The position numbers and the translations under genes are program-made. This document shows, in pieces, positions 1-7,084 of a stretch of 14,873 bases of DNA. The notes beneath the pieces are model-generated. The model saw only the letters and a program-made list of their open reading frames with translations, was not told the origin of the DNA and did no database searches. The stretch is from Roseburia sp. CAG:10041_57 (GTDB lineage: Bacteria > Bacillota > Clostridia > Lachnospirales > Lachnospiraceae). The stretch covers positions 1 to 14,873 of the forward strand of contig MNTL01000006.1 of NCBI GenBank assembly GCA_001916965.1, given 5' to 3'. Position 1 is the first letter of the stretch. Every line of letters begins with the position of its first letter.

Positions 1-130
1 TGGGGAAAGGTTTGGAAGAGTTACTTCTACCACCGTTTTTGCAATGGTAAGTTCCAGTCAAGACCTACTGGAACTGGAATTTACTTTTCCAACTGACCTT
101 TCATGTTGACGCCCCACAAATAGCAACTTA
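1..130. other. Unassigned left edge
   Basis: I recognise no gene here. A plus-strand frame is open from the window edge to a TGA at 94-96 (about 31 codons, with Arg-Pro-Thr-Gly-Thr-Gly near its end) and could be the tail of a gene or transposase lying outside the window. The stretch also contains an inverted repeat (47-84). It may be the end of a mobile element or the decayed flank of the Rpn remnant to its right, but nothing in it identifies a family. Confidence 0.3.
47..84. repeat. Small inverted repeat, possible hairpin
   Basis: GTAAGTTCCAGT (47-58) pairs with ACTGGAATTTAC (73-84) over 12 bp with one mismatch. A perfect 8-bp alternative pairs GTTCCAGT (51-58) with ACTGGAAC (67-74). There is no T-run directly after it, so it is not a convincing intrinsic terminator. 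An element end or a remnant regulatory hairpin is possible. Confidence 0.4.
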
Positions 131-427
131 ATTGCAAAACCATACTTATTTCCAGAATTTCTTAATCTCTTCTTCACTGACATTCTCATATAATTTATTC
201 TTCTTAATAATTTCACACACCTTCTTAAAATCATCTCCTACTAATGATTTTACTGTCTCAACCATACTACGTAATCCCTCTGTTCTCTCTTCTAGCCTCC
301 CTTTCTCAATTCCCTGCTCTATTCCTTTCTCTATTCCCTCTTCAATTCCTCTTTCTAATAAACCTTCTCCAAGATTACACATATCATTCAGTCTCCCTTC
401 TGTCTTCACACTCATTGCAAAACCATA
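131..427. repeat. 14-bp direct repeat framing the Rpn remnant
   Basis: ATTGCAAAACCATA occurs at 131-144 and again at 414-427, a spacing of 283 bp. The right copy is coding (it specifies Tyr-Gly-Phe-Ala-Met at the hinge of the Rpn remnant on the minus strand). The left copy lies just past the stop codon of the same reading frame. The intact Rpn gene has the related sequence ATTACAAATCCATA at 7398-7411 (12 of 14 bases identical). An exact 14-mer recurring this close is unlikely by chance, so it probably marks a duplication or a recombination joint. Confidence 0.6.
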
Positions 428-470
428 TTTTTCTTCGAGATTCTTCCTTTTATGCTCTGCATCTTCTTAC
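146..470 (-). pseudogene. Orphan C-terminal piece of an Rpn-family PD-(D/E)XK nuclease
   Basis: Reading the minus strand from about 470, the translation follows the C-terminal third of the full-length Rpn protein at 7085-8128: 45 of 56 residues are identical from Glu-Asp through the GIEx repeat, including EKYGFAMSVKTEGRLN. Upstream of 470 the homology stops and the frame has stop codons, so the catalytic domain is missing. An ATG at 413-415 opens an 89-codon frame ending in TAA at 146-148. After the repeat the tail is unlike the other copy and ends KNKLYENVSEEEIKKFWK, a type of ending I associate with other Lachnospiraceae Rpn proteins. It is either a dead fragment, a silent C-terminal cassette, or a short protein comparable to the intragenic antitoxins (RpnS) known from E. 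coli Rpn genes. I see no good ribosome binding site before the ATG. Confidence 0.75.
300..357 (-). repeat. 12-bp tandem repeat encoding GIEx units (remnant copy)
   Basis: About four to five degenerate 12-bp units (plus-strand consensus near CTCTATTCCTTT) encode GIEEGIEKGIEQGIEKG on the minus strand. The same repeat is present in the intact Rpn gene at 7271-7341. Confidence 0.65.
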
Positions 471-564
471 GATTATACTATCATATAAATCATTTTTAAT
501 CAAAAGAATAACTCCTTGACACAACCTTATACAGCGTTCAAAATATAATTAATCGTACTATATA

Positions 565-569
565 AGAGG
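565..569 (+). promoter_or_regulatory. Ribosome binding site of the glycosyltransferase
   Basis: AGAGG lies 6 bases before the ATG at 576 and supports that start. A TTGACA (516-521) and a TATAAT (544-549) are both present upstream, but 22 bp apart, which is too far for a standard sigma-70 promoter. Confidence 0.6.
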
Positions 570-575
570 TATTTT

Positions 576-1568
576 ATGCTGCAATATATTAAAAACAAAC
601 GTGTTCTGTTCATTACGACCAAGAATCCCGATTATATCAGAAATACACAGGAAATTGCTTTTCTTGAAGAGCATGCTTCTTTTTATACCGTGATTGCTTC
701 TACGCATACAAGCTATCCCAAACGTCTGTTATCAATCTATAGACGTCTTTTAACCGTGCCTATGAATGAATATGACACAGTGTTCCTTGGCTTTGCACCG
801 CAGCTTGTCCTTCCTCTTTTTGCATGGAAATTCAAAAGCGTGGACATTGTAGAAGACTTCTTTATCTCCATGTATGACACTTTATGCTGCGACAGATGCA
901 AGTTCCGTCCTGACAGTTACATAGGAAACCTTCTACACAAAATCGACAGGCTGACTCTTTCTCGTGCTGATGCAGTTTTTTGTGATACCCATGCACATGC
1001 ACAATATTTTGTCCAGGAGTTTCAGGCTGACCCTGATAAATTATTCACCATGTATCTTCACGCTGATACCACTATCTACCATTCTATGAGTGTTAATCGC
1101 CCTGCTGGTCTGGAAGGAAAATGCATTGTTCTGTACTTTGGCAGTATCCTGCCGCTTCAGGGCATTGATATTGTATTAGATGCTTTCCGTCTGTTGGATC
1201 ATTATGCCAATCTGTACTTTATCTGCATCGGACCTGTTCAGGATGAAAAGCTTACGAATCCACGTCCCATGTCAGATTGTATACAATACATAGACTGGCT
1301 GCCACAGGAAGAGCTGGCTAGTTATATTGCCATGGCTGACCTATGTCTTGCAGGACATTTTCACGGAAGCATCGGTAAAGCCAGGCGCACCATCCCACTT
1401 AATGCTTATATATGTCAAGCAATGAAAAAGCCCATGATTCTAGGCGATAATACTGCAAATCATGAGCTGTTTCAGGAAAGTGATGATATTTTATTTGCAG
1501 AAATGGGGAATTCCCATGCATTAGCTAATGGCATTATTGAATGGTGGAAGAAGCATGATAAAGGATAA
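576..1568 (+). CDS. Glycosyltransferase, GT4-like (GT-B fold)
   Basis: Predicted 330-residue cytoplasmic or membrane-associated glycosyltransferase that would move a sugar from a nucleotide donor during assembly of a surface polysaccharide. The C-terminal half has the GT-B layout: YFGSILPLQGIDIVLDAF at about 187-204, typical of the family's glycine-rich loop and following helix, then a donor-binding region KKPMILGDNTANHELF at about 284-299. The usual EX7E motif is not clean: where its first acidic residue is expected the sequence reads GSIGKARRTIPLNAY. The N-terminal half contains FISMYDTLCCDRCKF (96-110) with an unusual CCxxC group, and RADAVFCDT (130-138). Length is normal for short GT4 members. 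It is the only full plus-strand gene and converges on the 1201-residue gene with 14 bp between the stop codons. No terminator is visible between them. Donor and acceptor cannot be read from the sequence. Confidence 0.8.
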   Translation: MLQYIKNKRVLFITTKNPDYIRNTQEIAFLEEHASFYTVIASTHTSYPKRLLSIYRRLLTVPMNEYDTVFLGFAPQLVLPLFAWKFKSVDIVEDFFISMYDTLCCDRCKFRPDSYIGNLLHKIDRLTLSRADAVFCDTHAHAQYFVQEFQADPDKLFTMYLHADTTIYHSMSVNRPAGLEGKCIVLYFGSILPLQGIDIVLDAFRLLDHYANLYFICIGPVQDEKLTNPRPMSDCIQYIDWLPQEELASYIAMADLCLAGHFHGSIGKARRTIPLNAYICQAMKKPMILGDNTANHELFQESDDILFAEMGNSHALANGIIEWWKKHDKG

Positions 1569-1582
1569 GAATATTTAATCTG

Positions 1583-4500
1583 TCATTTGCTGTCTTCTCC
1601 CTGCTTCTTTCTGGCTTTTTTCGCCTCTTCTACATCTGCAGCCTTCTTAAAATCAAGAAGGATATGGTATTTATGGATTTCGTCTCCGGTTGTCCTGCAT
1701 CTGTGTCTGGTCATGCATATGTATCTACAATCACTTTTCAATACATCATTATTTAATATTTCCGCTTCTATTACATCCTTTTCAACCATCTCTACCATTT
1801 CCCACTGTCCAGAATAAGATATGTTGCAGAGTGCCTCTTTATAGCCCTTCCACAGTTCATCAGGGTTGTCCGTATCTGCATATATCAGTATAAACGCAGT
1901 TGATACATGCATCGGATTATAGCCTTCTATCTTTCTTACATGAAGTTCTATGCTTGTCTTGTCGCAGCTACGAAGAATCAGTCCTTCCATAATACCTACG
2001 ACTCTGGAACCATGATATATCGCATTGTCAAGACTTCCTACGCTTTCCCTTCCATTCTTCAAAGTTCCTGTAGCAGTTCCCTCCTGTGTCTGATCCTCTG
2101 TATAAAAATCATAAATCTCCTGATTTTTCTGGTTAAAAAGAATCTGGAAGAGTTTATTGTATGTATTCTCTCCGGCTATCTCGCCATCATACTTAAACAA
2201 GCCACTATACTGTTCCATCAGTCTCGCCACGTCCAGTACCATATAGAGCAGGTGCGCCTCATGTGTCGCTTCTATCCTCATCTCTGCACACTCCGGATCC
2301 TGCAATCTTCTGATCCTGAATAAAGCATTCTGAAGCGCCTCAATGCTATAGTCCGAATGCAAGATATCAGCAGGTCGCTCCAATGTGCGCTTTGCATTTC
2401 CAATTTCCGCAATCTCTACCCTTAAGCGCTTGATTTCCTCACTTTCACCATAGCGATCAGCTAATAATCTAAGATACTCTTCTGCCCTCTGTCGGTCACC
2501 ATTATTGGCAAACATCTTCACAATATACTGTGCACAAACATATTCATATCTAAGCTCGTTTGGAAGTGCTGCATAAGTCTTTAACACCTCCGGCATATTA
2601 TCCAGACTCATATACAGGAAGAAACGGTTCTCATACAGAATTTTCTTCTCTTCCATGTCTAACTCACATTTTTCCTCTATATCGCCCTCGATACGCTTCG
2701 CCTTTGCCAGATATTCTTCCCTCTTCTCCTCTGAGCATTCAGAGCTTGTACATATCCTGACGCATGCACAATACTGATTGATATACGCTCCCTTGACTTT
2801 CTGCTCCTGAAATATCTCCTCATATATCTTCTCAGACTTTAAAAGACTATCCATATCATTCCGATTCAAGTAAATATAAGCCTGATAAAATAAGGAACCA
2901 GAAAGAAGAACCTTTTCCTCCTCTCCTTTCAGGATTTCAATCTGACACCAGACAGCAAGCAGCCATTCAGAATACTGCTTCTCAATCCTTTTCCCTTTTT
3001 CATGTATGGCCATCCTCAGTTCTTCGAAAACAGACTCCGTCTTTAAAAGAAATTCTTTATCCTCCTGATTTCGAAAACATATCTGCAGCATATTCTCAAT
3101 GAGCTTCTGCTGTGTCTGGACAAAACAGATATTCTTTGTAAAATCCTCTGCCTTTTTCTGGCCTAGCTGCTCACATATCTGCCTACGTACAGCATCCTTA
3201 TCTATATACCGGATAAATAACGCCAGCCTCTCCGGTGATTCTTTAAGCAGTCTTTCTACAAAGATCCTCTCATGCTTCTTATCAAATAATGACACGCATT
3301 CGAAGCATCTCTTCACTACAAGCTCTGCTTCCAGCAGCCGAATGGCTTCAACATCAAAGGGATTGCAGCTCTCCTTCTGAATTCCCCAGAAATAATCAAT
3401 AAAGAATCTTTCAATCCGTTCCTTTCTCTTTGGACTAAGCTCATCCTTTAAGGAATATAACAAATTACCGGTCAGATACAAATGAATCAGTGCCATACTG
3501 CCAATCGAAAGAACCGGAGATTGACTTTTCCATTCATCTACTGCATTTCCATACTGTTCTAATGGCAATAACTTAAGGAAACGATCCAGCATGGTCTCGG
3601 AATCAGCAATAGAATGGAACATCGTATACCATGCATCATTTTGCCAGAAGGACCATGATATCTGCGATACTGACATATCTTCTTTCAGTATCCGGCTCGC
3701 AAATTCACTGTATACATTCAGAATTCTTTCTGAATCGTCTTCCGTATCTACCTGTCCAAGCCCTGCCATTGTTATGAACATCTTAAAATATCTGGTTGCA
3801 GTCATACCACGATTCTTGTTGAACTCTCCTTCAAGATAATCAAGCAGCATACTGTTTCTCTTTTTCATTGAAAGGACTACATCCTTATACCAAATCAGGT
3901 AATCCTCACACACATCGCTCATATAGTCTGCGCTTCTTGTTTTGGATTTATTTCCATAAAAGCTCTCTGTGAAAAGGAAATCTGTGACCTGAGCCAGCAC
4001 CTCCTGCCATTTTTCTTCAGTAGACCACTCCAAACCATTTTCCAGTATTCCAAACAGGTAGCTGTCTATCTCTTTCTCGATGCTCTCTTTCAGATATGTG
4101 TTATTTGTAAGGAAATCCTGTGCCATATTCCAGATTTTCTCTGCACTAAACAGAAAAGTATCTGCAGCTTCCAGACAGTCAGCTAACAGCTCGGAGGCAC
4201 TGTCCCCAAACATATGCGACACAGACATAGATGGTATATTGATGCATTTTATGAAGCGTCTTCTTAATGAACGATCTACCGTCTGATATTGTCCAACACA
4301 TACATAATAACGTCTTGCTATGAGATCATATGGCTCACACAAATACCAGAAGGTGTCTGTCATATGGCGATACTGACGTTTCCACTCCAGTCTGTTTCCC
4401 GGAAATTCCAGAATCTCTTCAAACTTCTTTTGTCGTGCTGACTCACGCTCAACATATATCTTCCGACGCAGTATCCTCTCTATGACATCCCATGTGCACT

Positions 4501-5188
4501 CATCCTTCTCCTTTTCCAGAGACTCCAGACAGACCTCATAGAATTCCGTTACATGTTTCATATATCTGTCAGGAGACCAGCAGTGCTGCAGTATCTCCCA
4601 GCATAGAAACCATATCTCCGTATCTTCTTTCTTTTCGACAAGCTCATCCCACCAACAGGCTAATGCAATCTCTCCGTACTTATTCCACAGCTCTCCATAA
4701 TTACAGATAACAAGCTCCCCATCCTGCCATTCGGTAAGCCCTTCCTTTGGCTGTTCTCCTGAGACTTTAAGTTTAATCGCATCCATATAAGGAAGCCTGG
4801 AAAGTTGTATCAGGAATTGGAAGATCTGCTTTTCTCTCTCTGATTGAAATGAAGTTACTTTCTCATAATCGGATCGCATACCAATATTCAATCTCCACTG
4901 TCCGAGACGCGAAATCAGCCAGCCTTCCGAAAAAAGCTCCTCTATTGAAAATATCGTCTCTCCCTTTTCCTTTGAAAAATCCCGATAATAAGTCTCAAGA
5001 GACTGCATTGAATAAGGATTCTCTATGTTCTTAACAGACTTGAGCAACTTCACCATATGCATTATGGTAGTGTCCGGTACAACAGTTATCGCTTCCTTAT
5101 CCGGCTTTTGTTCCTTCATGAAGTTCAGCAGCTTCACCAGATCTCTTTTAAACTTATCAGTTCCATTGTTCTGTCGGGTTCTCTTCAT
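1583..5188 (-). CDS. Large helical protein with nuclease-like C-terminus, family unrecognised
   Basis: Predicted 1201-residue soluble protein; I do not recognise the family as a whole. No signal peptide, no membrane segment and no P-loop are visible. Residues about 100-1000 are rich in Trp, Tyr, Leu, Lys and Glu and look like a long alpha-helical solenoid. Around 880-960 there is a TPR-like stretch (NNGDRQRAEEYLRLLADRYG). The C-terminus differs: GSLDNAIYH (1051-1059), then GIMEGLILRSCDKTSIELHV (1065-1084), then KIEGYNP and a strand FILIYAD. The order Asp1054, Glu1068, then His1083/Lys1086 resembles PD-(D/E)XK-type domains at the C-termini of some large bacterial STAND-like proteins, though the canonical ExK is not kept (E-G-L). 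The start is supported by AGGTGA 6 bases before the ATG. A strong hairpin (5214-5253) sits in its leader. A helical sensor or scaffold with a nuclease-type effector is possible, but this function is inference. Confidence 0.65.
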   Translation of the reverse strand: MKRTRQNNGTDKFKRDLVKLLNFMKEQKPDKEAITVVPDTTIMHMVKLLKSVKNIENPYSMQSLETYYRDFSKEKGETIFSIEELFSEGWLISRLGQWRLNIGMRSDYEKVTSFQSEREKQIFQFLIQLSRLPYMDAIKLKVSGEQPKEGLTEWQDGELVICNYGELWNKYGEIALACWWDELVEKKEDTEIWFLCWEILQHCWSPDRYMKHVTEFYEVCLESLEKEKDECTWDVIERILRRKIYVERESARQKKFEEILEFPGNRLEWKRQYRHMTDTFWYLCEPYDLIARRYYVCVGQYQTVDRSLRRRFIKCINIPSMSVSHMFGDSASELLADCLEAADTFLFSAEKIWNMAQDFLTNNTYLKESIEKEIDSYLFGILENGLEWSTEEKWQEVLAQVTDFLFTESFYGNKSKTRSADYMSDVCEDYLIWYKDVVLSMKKRNSMLLDYLEGEFNKNRGMTATRYFKMFITMAGLGQVDTEDDSERILNVYSEFASRILKEDMSVSQISWSFWQNDAWYTMFHSIADSETMLDRFLKLLPLEQYGNAVDEWKSQSPVLSIGSMALIHLYLTGNLLYSLKDELSPKRKERIERFFIDYFWGIQKESCNPFDVEAIRLLEAELVVKRCFECVSLFDKKHERIFVERLLKESPERLALFIRYIDKDAVRRQICEQLGQKKAEDFTKNICFVQTQQKLIENMLQICFRNQEDKEFLLKTESVFEELRMAIHEKGKRIEKQYSEWLLAVWCQIEILKGEEEKVLLSGSLFYQAYIYLNRNDMDSLLKSEKIYEEIFQEQKVKGAYINQYCACVRICTSSECSEEKREEYLAKAKRIEGDIEEKCELDMEEKKILYENRFFLYMSLDNMPEVLKTYAALPNELRYEYVCAQYIVKMFANNGDRQRAEEYLRLLADRYGESEEIKRLRVEIAEIGNAKRTLERPADILHSDYSIEALQNALFRIRRLQDPECAEMRIEATHEAHLLYMVLDVARLMEQYSGLFKYDGEIAGENTYNKLFQILFNQKNQEIYDFYTEDQTQEGTATGTLKNGRESVGSLDNAIYHGSRVVGIMEGLILRSCDKTSIELHVRKIEGYNPMHVSTAFILIYADTDNPDELWKGYKEALCNISYSGQWEMVEMVEKDVIEAEILNNDVLKSDCRYICMTRHRCRTTGDEIHKYHILLDFKKAADVEEAKKARKKQGEDSK

Positions 5189-5194
5189 TTACGT

Positions 5195-5200
5195 TCACCT
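5195..5200 (-). promoter_or_regulatory. Ribosome binding site of the 1201-residue gene
   Basis: On the minus strand AGGTGA ends 6 bases before the ATG (5186-5188). This fixes the start just 25 bases downstream of the hairpin at 5214-5253. Confidence 0.6.
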
Positions 5201-5213
5201 GCCTTTATCGCAC

Positions 5214-5254
5214 AAAACCTCAATATAAGTATTGTGACTTACATTGAGGTTTTT
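5214..5254. terminator. Hairpin with T-tail, terminator or attenuator
   Basis: AAAACCTCAATATAAGT (5214-5230) pairs with ACTTACATTGAGGTTTT (5237-5253), 17 bp with one mismatch and a 6-base loop. It is followed by T on the plus strand and gives a TTTT run on the minus strand. It lies after the AAA-ATPase stop and before the 1201-residue gene. It fits an intrinsic terminator for the upstream gene. I find no clear promoter between it and the downstream start, so the downstream gene is either transcribed through it or starts from a promoter I cannot see. Confidence 0.7.
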
Positions 5255-5283
5255 GACTCATAGCCAGTATAATTATCTCTCTG

Positions 5284-6984
5284 TTAACTATATTTTCTGC
5301 ACTCAACCTTACAATTCTTCTTATAGAAGCAGATGCCATACATGAGTATGCTCTGGTATCCATCCTCCACAAGTTCATCCGCGTAGTGCATTGTTTCTAT
5401 CTGCTGCAATGCTTTTTGGCATCCATCTTCCAGTCCTCTGAATTCTTTAGCATATTTCAATTCTATGATTACTGCCGTATATTGCTCATCATATGGCTTT
5501 AGCAGGATATCTGCTCTGCCGTTTCCCGTTTCCCTATTAGAGAGGATGCGATACTGTTCCAGAGAGCTCATAAGTCCAAGTATAAATCCATGATAGAAGG
5601 ATTCATTCTCATCATAATAGCTGATACTTGCTTTCAGATAGCCTTTGATTAGTTCTTCCAGAGTTGGGGCATTTCCATCGAGCAGAGCATGATGCAACGG
5701 TGCCAGATCAAGTTTCATGACTCTTCTTCTGAACCACTCCATAATGGTATTTTCGTAGATATAACGAACCTCCATATTGGGAATTGCCATAATCATATAC
5801 ACCCTTGCTCCAACCATATGTGTATCTACTGCTTTCAGATATCCGGTAAAAAACAGAAAATTCCACAGATTATCCTGTGAACTGTAAATATCTTCGTATG
5901 TGATATCCTCATGAATCGGCTTAGCTATGGTCTTACCGGACATGATATCTTCCAACTCTGCCCTTGTGGTATCATCTGATTTCTCAATCATTTCCTTAAT
6001 GACGCTGTTAGAAGAAGTGTTTGCCCAGTATGGTCTTGGATACGTTATCCTGTCTGCGATCACTCCATTCAGATAGCTAATGACACTCCAAGGATTGTAT
6101 ACATGTGTCTGACCAAACAAATAACCATCATACCACTTTTTCATATCTTCTGCTTTGTCTTCCAGCTCATAATATTCCAGCATCCCTGTGACTTCATCTT
6201 CTGTAAATCCAAAATATTCTGCGAAGCTATCACTTATTACAGAAATCACGTTCATATTATTCAAACCGGTAAATATACTTTCCTTACTGATTCTAAGGCA
6301 GCCTGTGATTACGGCGAATTTCAGACTTTCATTCGTCTTCAATGCAGATTCCATAAGAGAACGTATAAATGCTGTCATCTCATCATAAAAGCCTGCAAAG
6401 TATGCATTTTCCAAAGGTACGTCATATTCATCTAGCAATATGATTACTTTCTGATGATGGTATCGCTCCAGACATCTTGATAAGAAAGAAATTGCATCCA
6501 CATATATCTTGTTGTCATCTGCTAATGACATAATGCTCTGATACAGATTCTTTTCTACTTCCAAGAGATCATCTGTCTGAAAAACATACTGATGCCTGAT
6601 ATATTCCTCAGCAATCTGCTTTTTTATCATCCAGAATGCAGTGTCCCTATCTGCCTGCTTTGATGACTTGAAAGAAAGATGGATAACAGGGTATTTCCCC
6701 ATGTGTTGTATATACTGATCACCTGCATCCATGATTTTCATATTTGCAAAATATCTGCTATTATCAATCACACTGCCCTTTTCATCCATTTCTTTTTCGA
6801 AAAAGGTCTTTAGCATATCAAGTGCTAATGTCTTGCCAAATCTTCTAGGTCTGGTAAATAGATTGACATAACTCTGTCTATCCAGCAATTCTTTTATCAT
6901 AAGAGTCTTATCCACATAAAAATATGCTTCATCAATTACTGTTTTATAGAATTCAATTCCTATTGGTAGGTTTCTTTTTGCCAT
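5284..6984 (-). CDS. AAA-ATPase-like protein fused to PD-(D/E)XK nuclease (AAA-ATPase_like / PDDEXK_9)
   Basis: Predicted 566-residue protein of the large family annotated 'AAA family ATPase / DUF1703', common and multicopy in Lachnospiraceae and Bacteroidetes. It starts with the family signature LPIGIEFYKTVIDEAYFYVD (6-25). A Walker A-like motif RPRRFGKT is at 45-52, Walker B ILLDEYDVP at 182-190, and a sensor-type segment ITGCLRISKESIFTGLNN at 226-243. These are followed by KKWYDGYLFG (282-291), VYNPWSVISYL (295-305) and YWANTSSN (319-326). The C-terminal nuclease domain has GRADILLKP (489-497) and IIELKYAKE (506-514), so Asp492, Glu508 and Lys510 give an intact PD-(D/E)XK set. Length is normal and no disruption is seen. 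GGGGAAG lies just before the ATG. The cellular role of the family is not established; mobile-element or defence functions are suspected. It probably has its own promoter (7023-7051). Confidence 0.9.
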   Translation of the reverse strand: MAKRNLPIGIEFYKTVIDEAYFYVDKTLMIKELLDRQSYVNLFTRPRRFGKTLALDMLKTFFEKEMDEKGSVIDNSRYFANMKIMDAGDQYIQHMGKYPVIHLSFKSSKQADRDTAFWMIKKQIAEEYIRHQYVFQTDDLLEVEKNLYQSIMSLADDNKIYVDAISFLSRCLERYHHQKVIILLDEYDVPLENAYFAGFYDEMTAFIRSLMESALKTNESLKFAVITGCLRISKESIFTGLNNMNVISVISDSFAEYFGFTEDEVTGMLEYYELEDKAEDMKKWYDGYLFGQTHVYNPWSVISYLNGVIADRITYPRPYWANTSSNSVIKEMIEKSDDTTRAELEDIMSGKTIAKPIHEDITYEDIYSSQDNLWNFLFFTGYLKAVDTHMVGARVYMIMAIPNMEVRYIYENTIMEWFRRRVMKLDLAPLHHALLDGNAPTLEELIKGYLKASISYYDENESFYHGFILGLMSSLEQYRILSNRETGNGRADILLKPYDEQYTAVIIELKYAKEFRGLEDGCQKALQQIETMHYADELVEDGYQSILMYGICFYKKNCKVECRKYS

Positions 6985-7022
6985 ATCTTCCCCGGATCCT
7001 CTCTTATGGTTTCTTTACCTAC

Positions 7023-7051
7023 AGTATATCTTTTATCAACTGCCATTACAA
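7023..7051 (-). promoter_or_regulatory. Probable promoter of the AAA-ATPase-like gene
   Basis: On the minus strand TTGTAA (plus 7046-7051), a 17-bp spacer and TATACT (plus 7023-7028) form a good vegetative-type promoter about 40 bases before the start at 6984. No competing terminator is seen between the Rpn stop and this site, so read-through from the Rpn gene is also possible. Confidence 0.5.
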
Positions 7052-7084
7052 CATTTTCCTAATTTATCTAAATATACCCAACCC

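Noticed and set aside
132..519. Two plus-strand frames of 118 and 91 codons
   Set aside because: They lie antisense to the Rpn remnant, are low-complexity (Ser, Phe, Ile, Pro from the 12-bp repeat) and have no ribosome binding site. The minus strand shows clear homology.
516..549. TTGACA and TATAAT upstream of the glycosyltransferase as a promoter
   Set aside because: The spacing is 22 bp, too long for a standard vegetative promoter. Neither box has a partner at 16-18 bp that looks good, so no promoter was listed.
1907..2323. Plus-strand frames inside the 1201-residue gene, the longest of 138 codons
   Set aside because: All are shadows of a continuous 1201-codon minus-strand gene with a good ribosome binding site. 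None has its own start signals.
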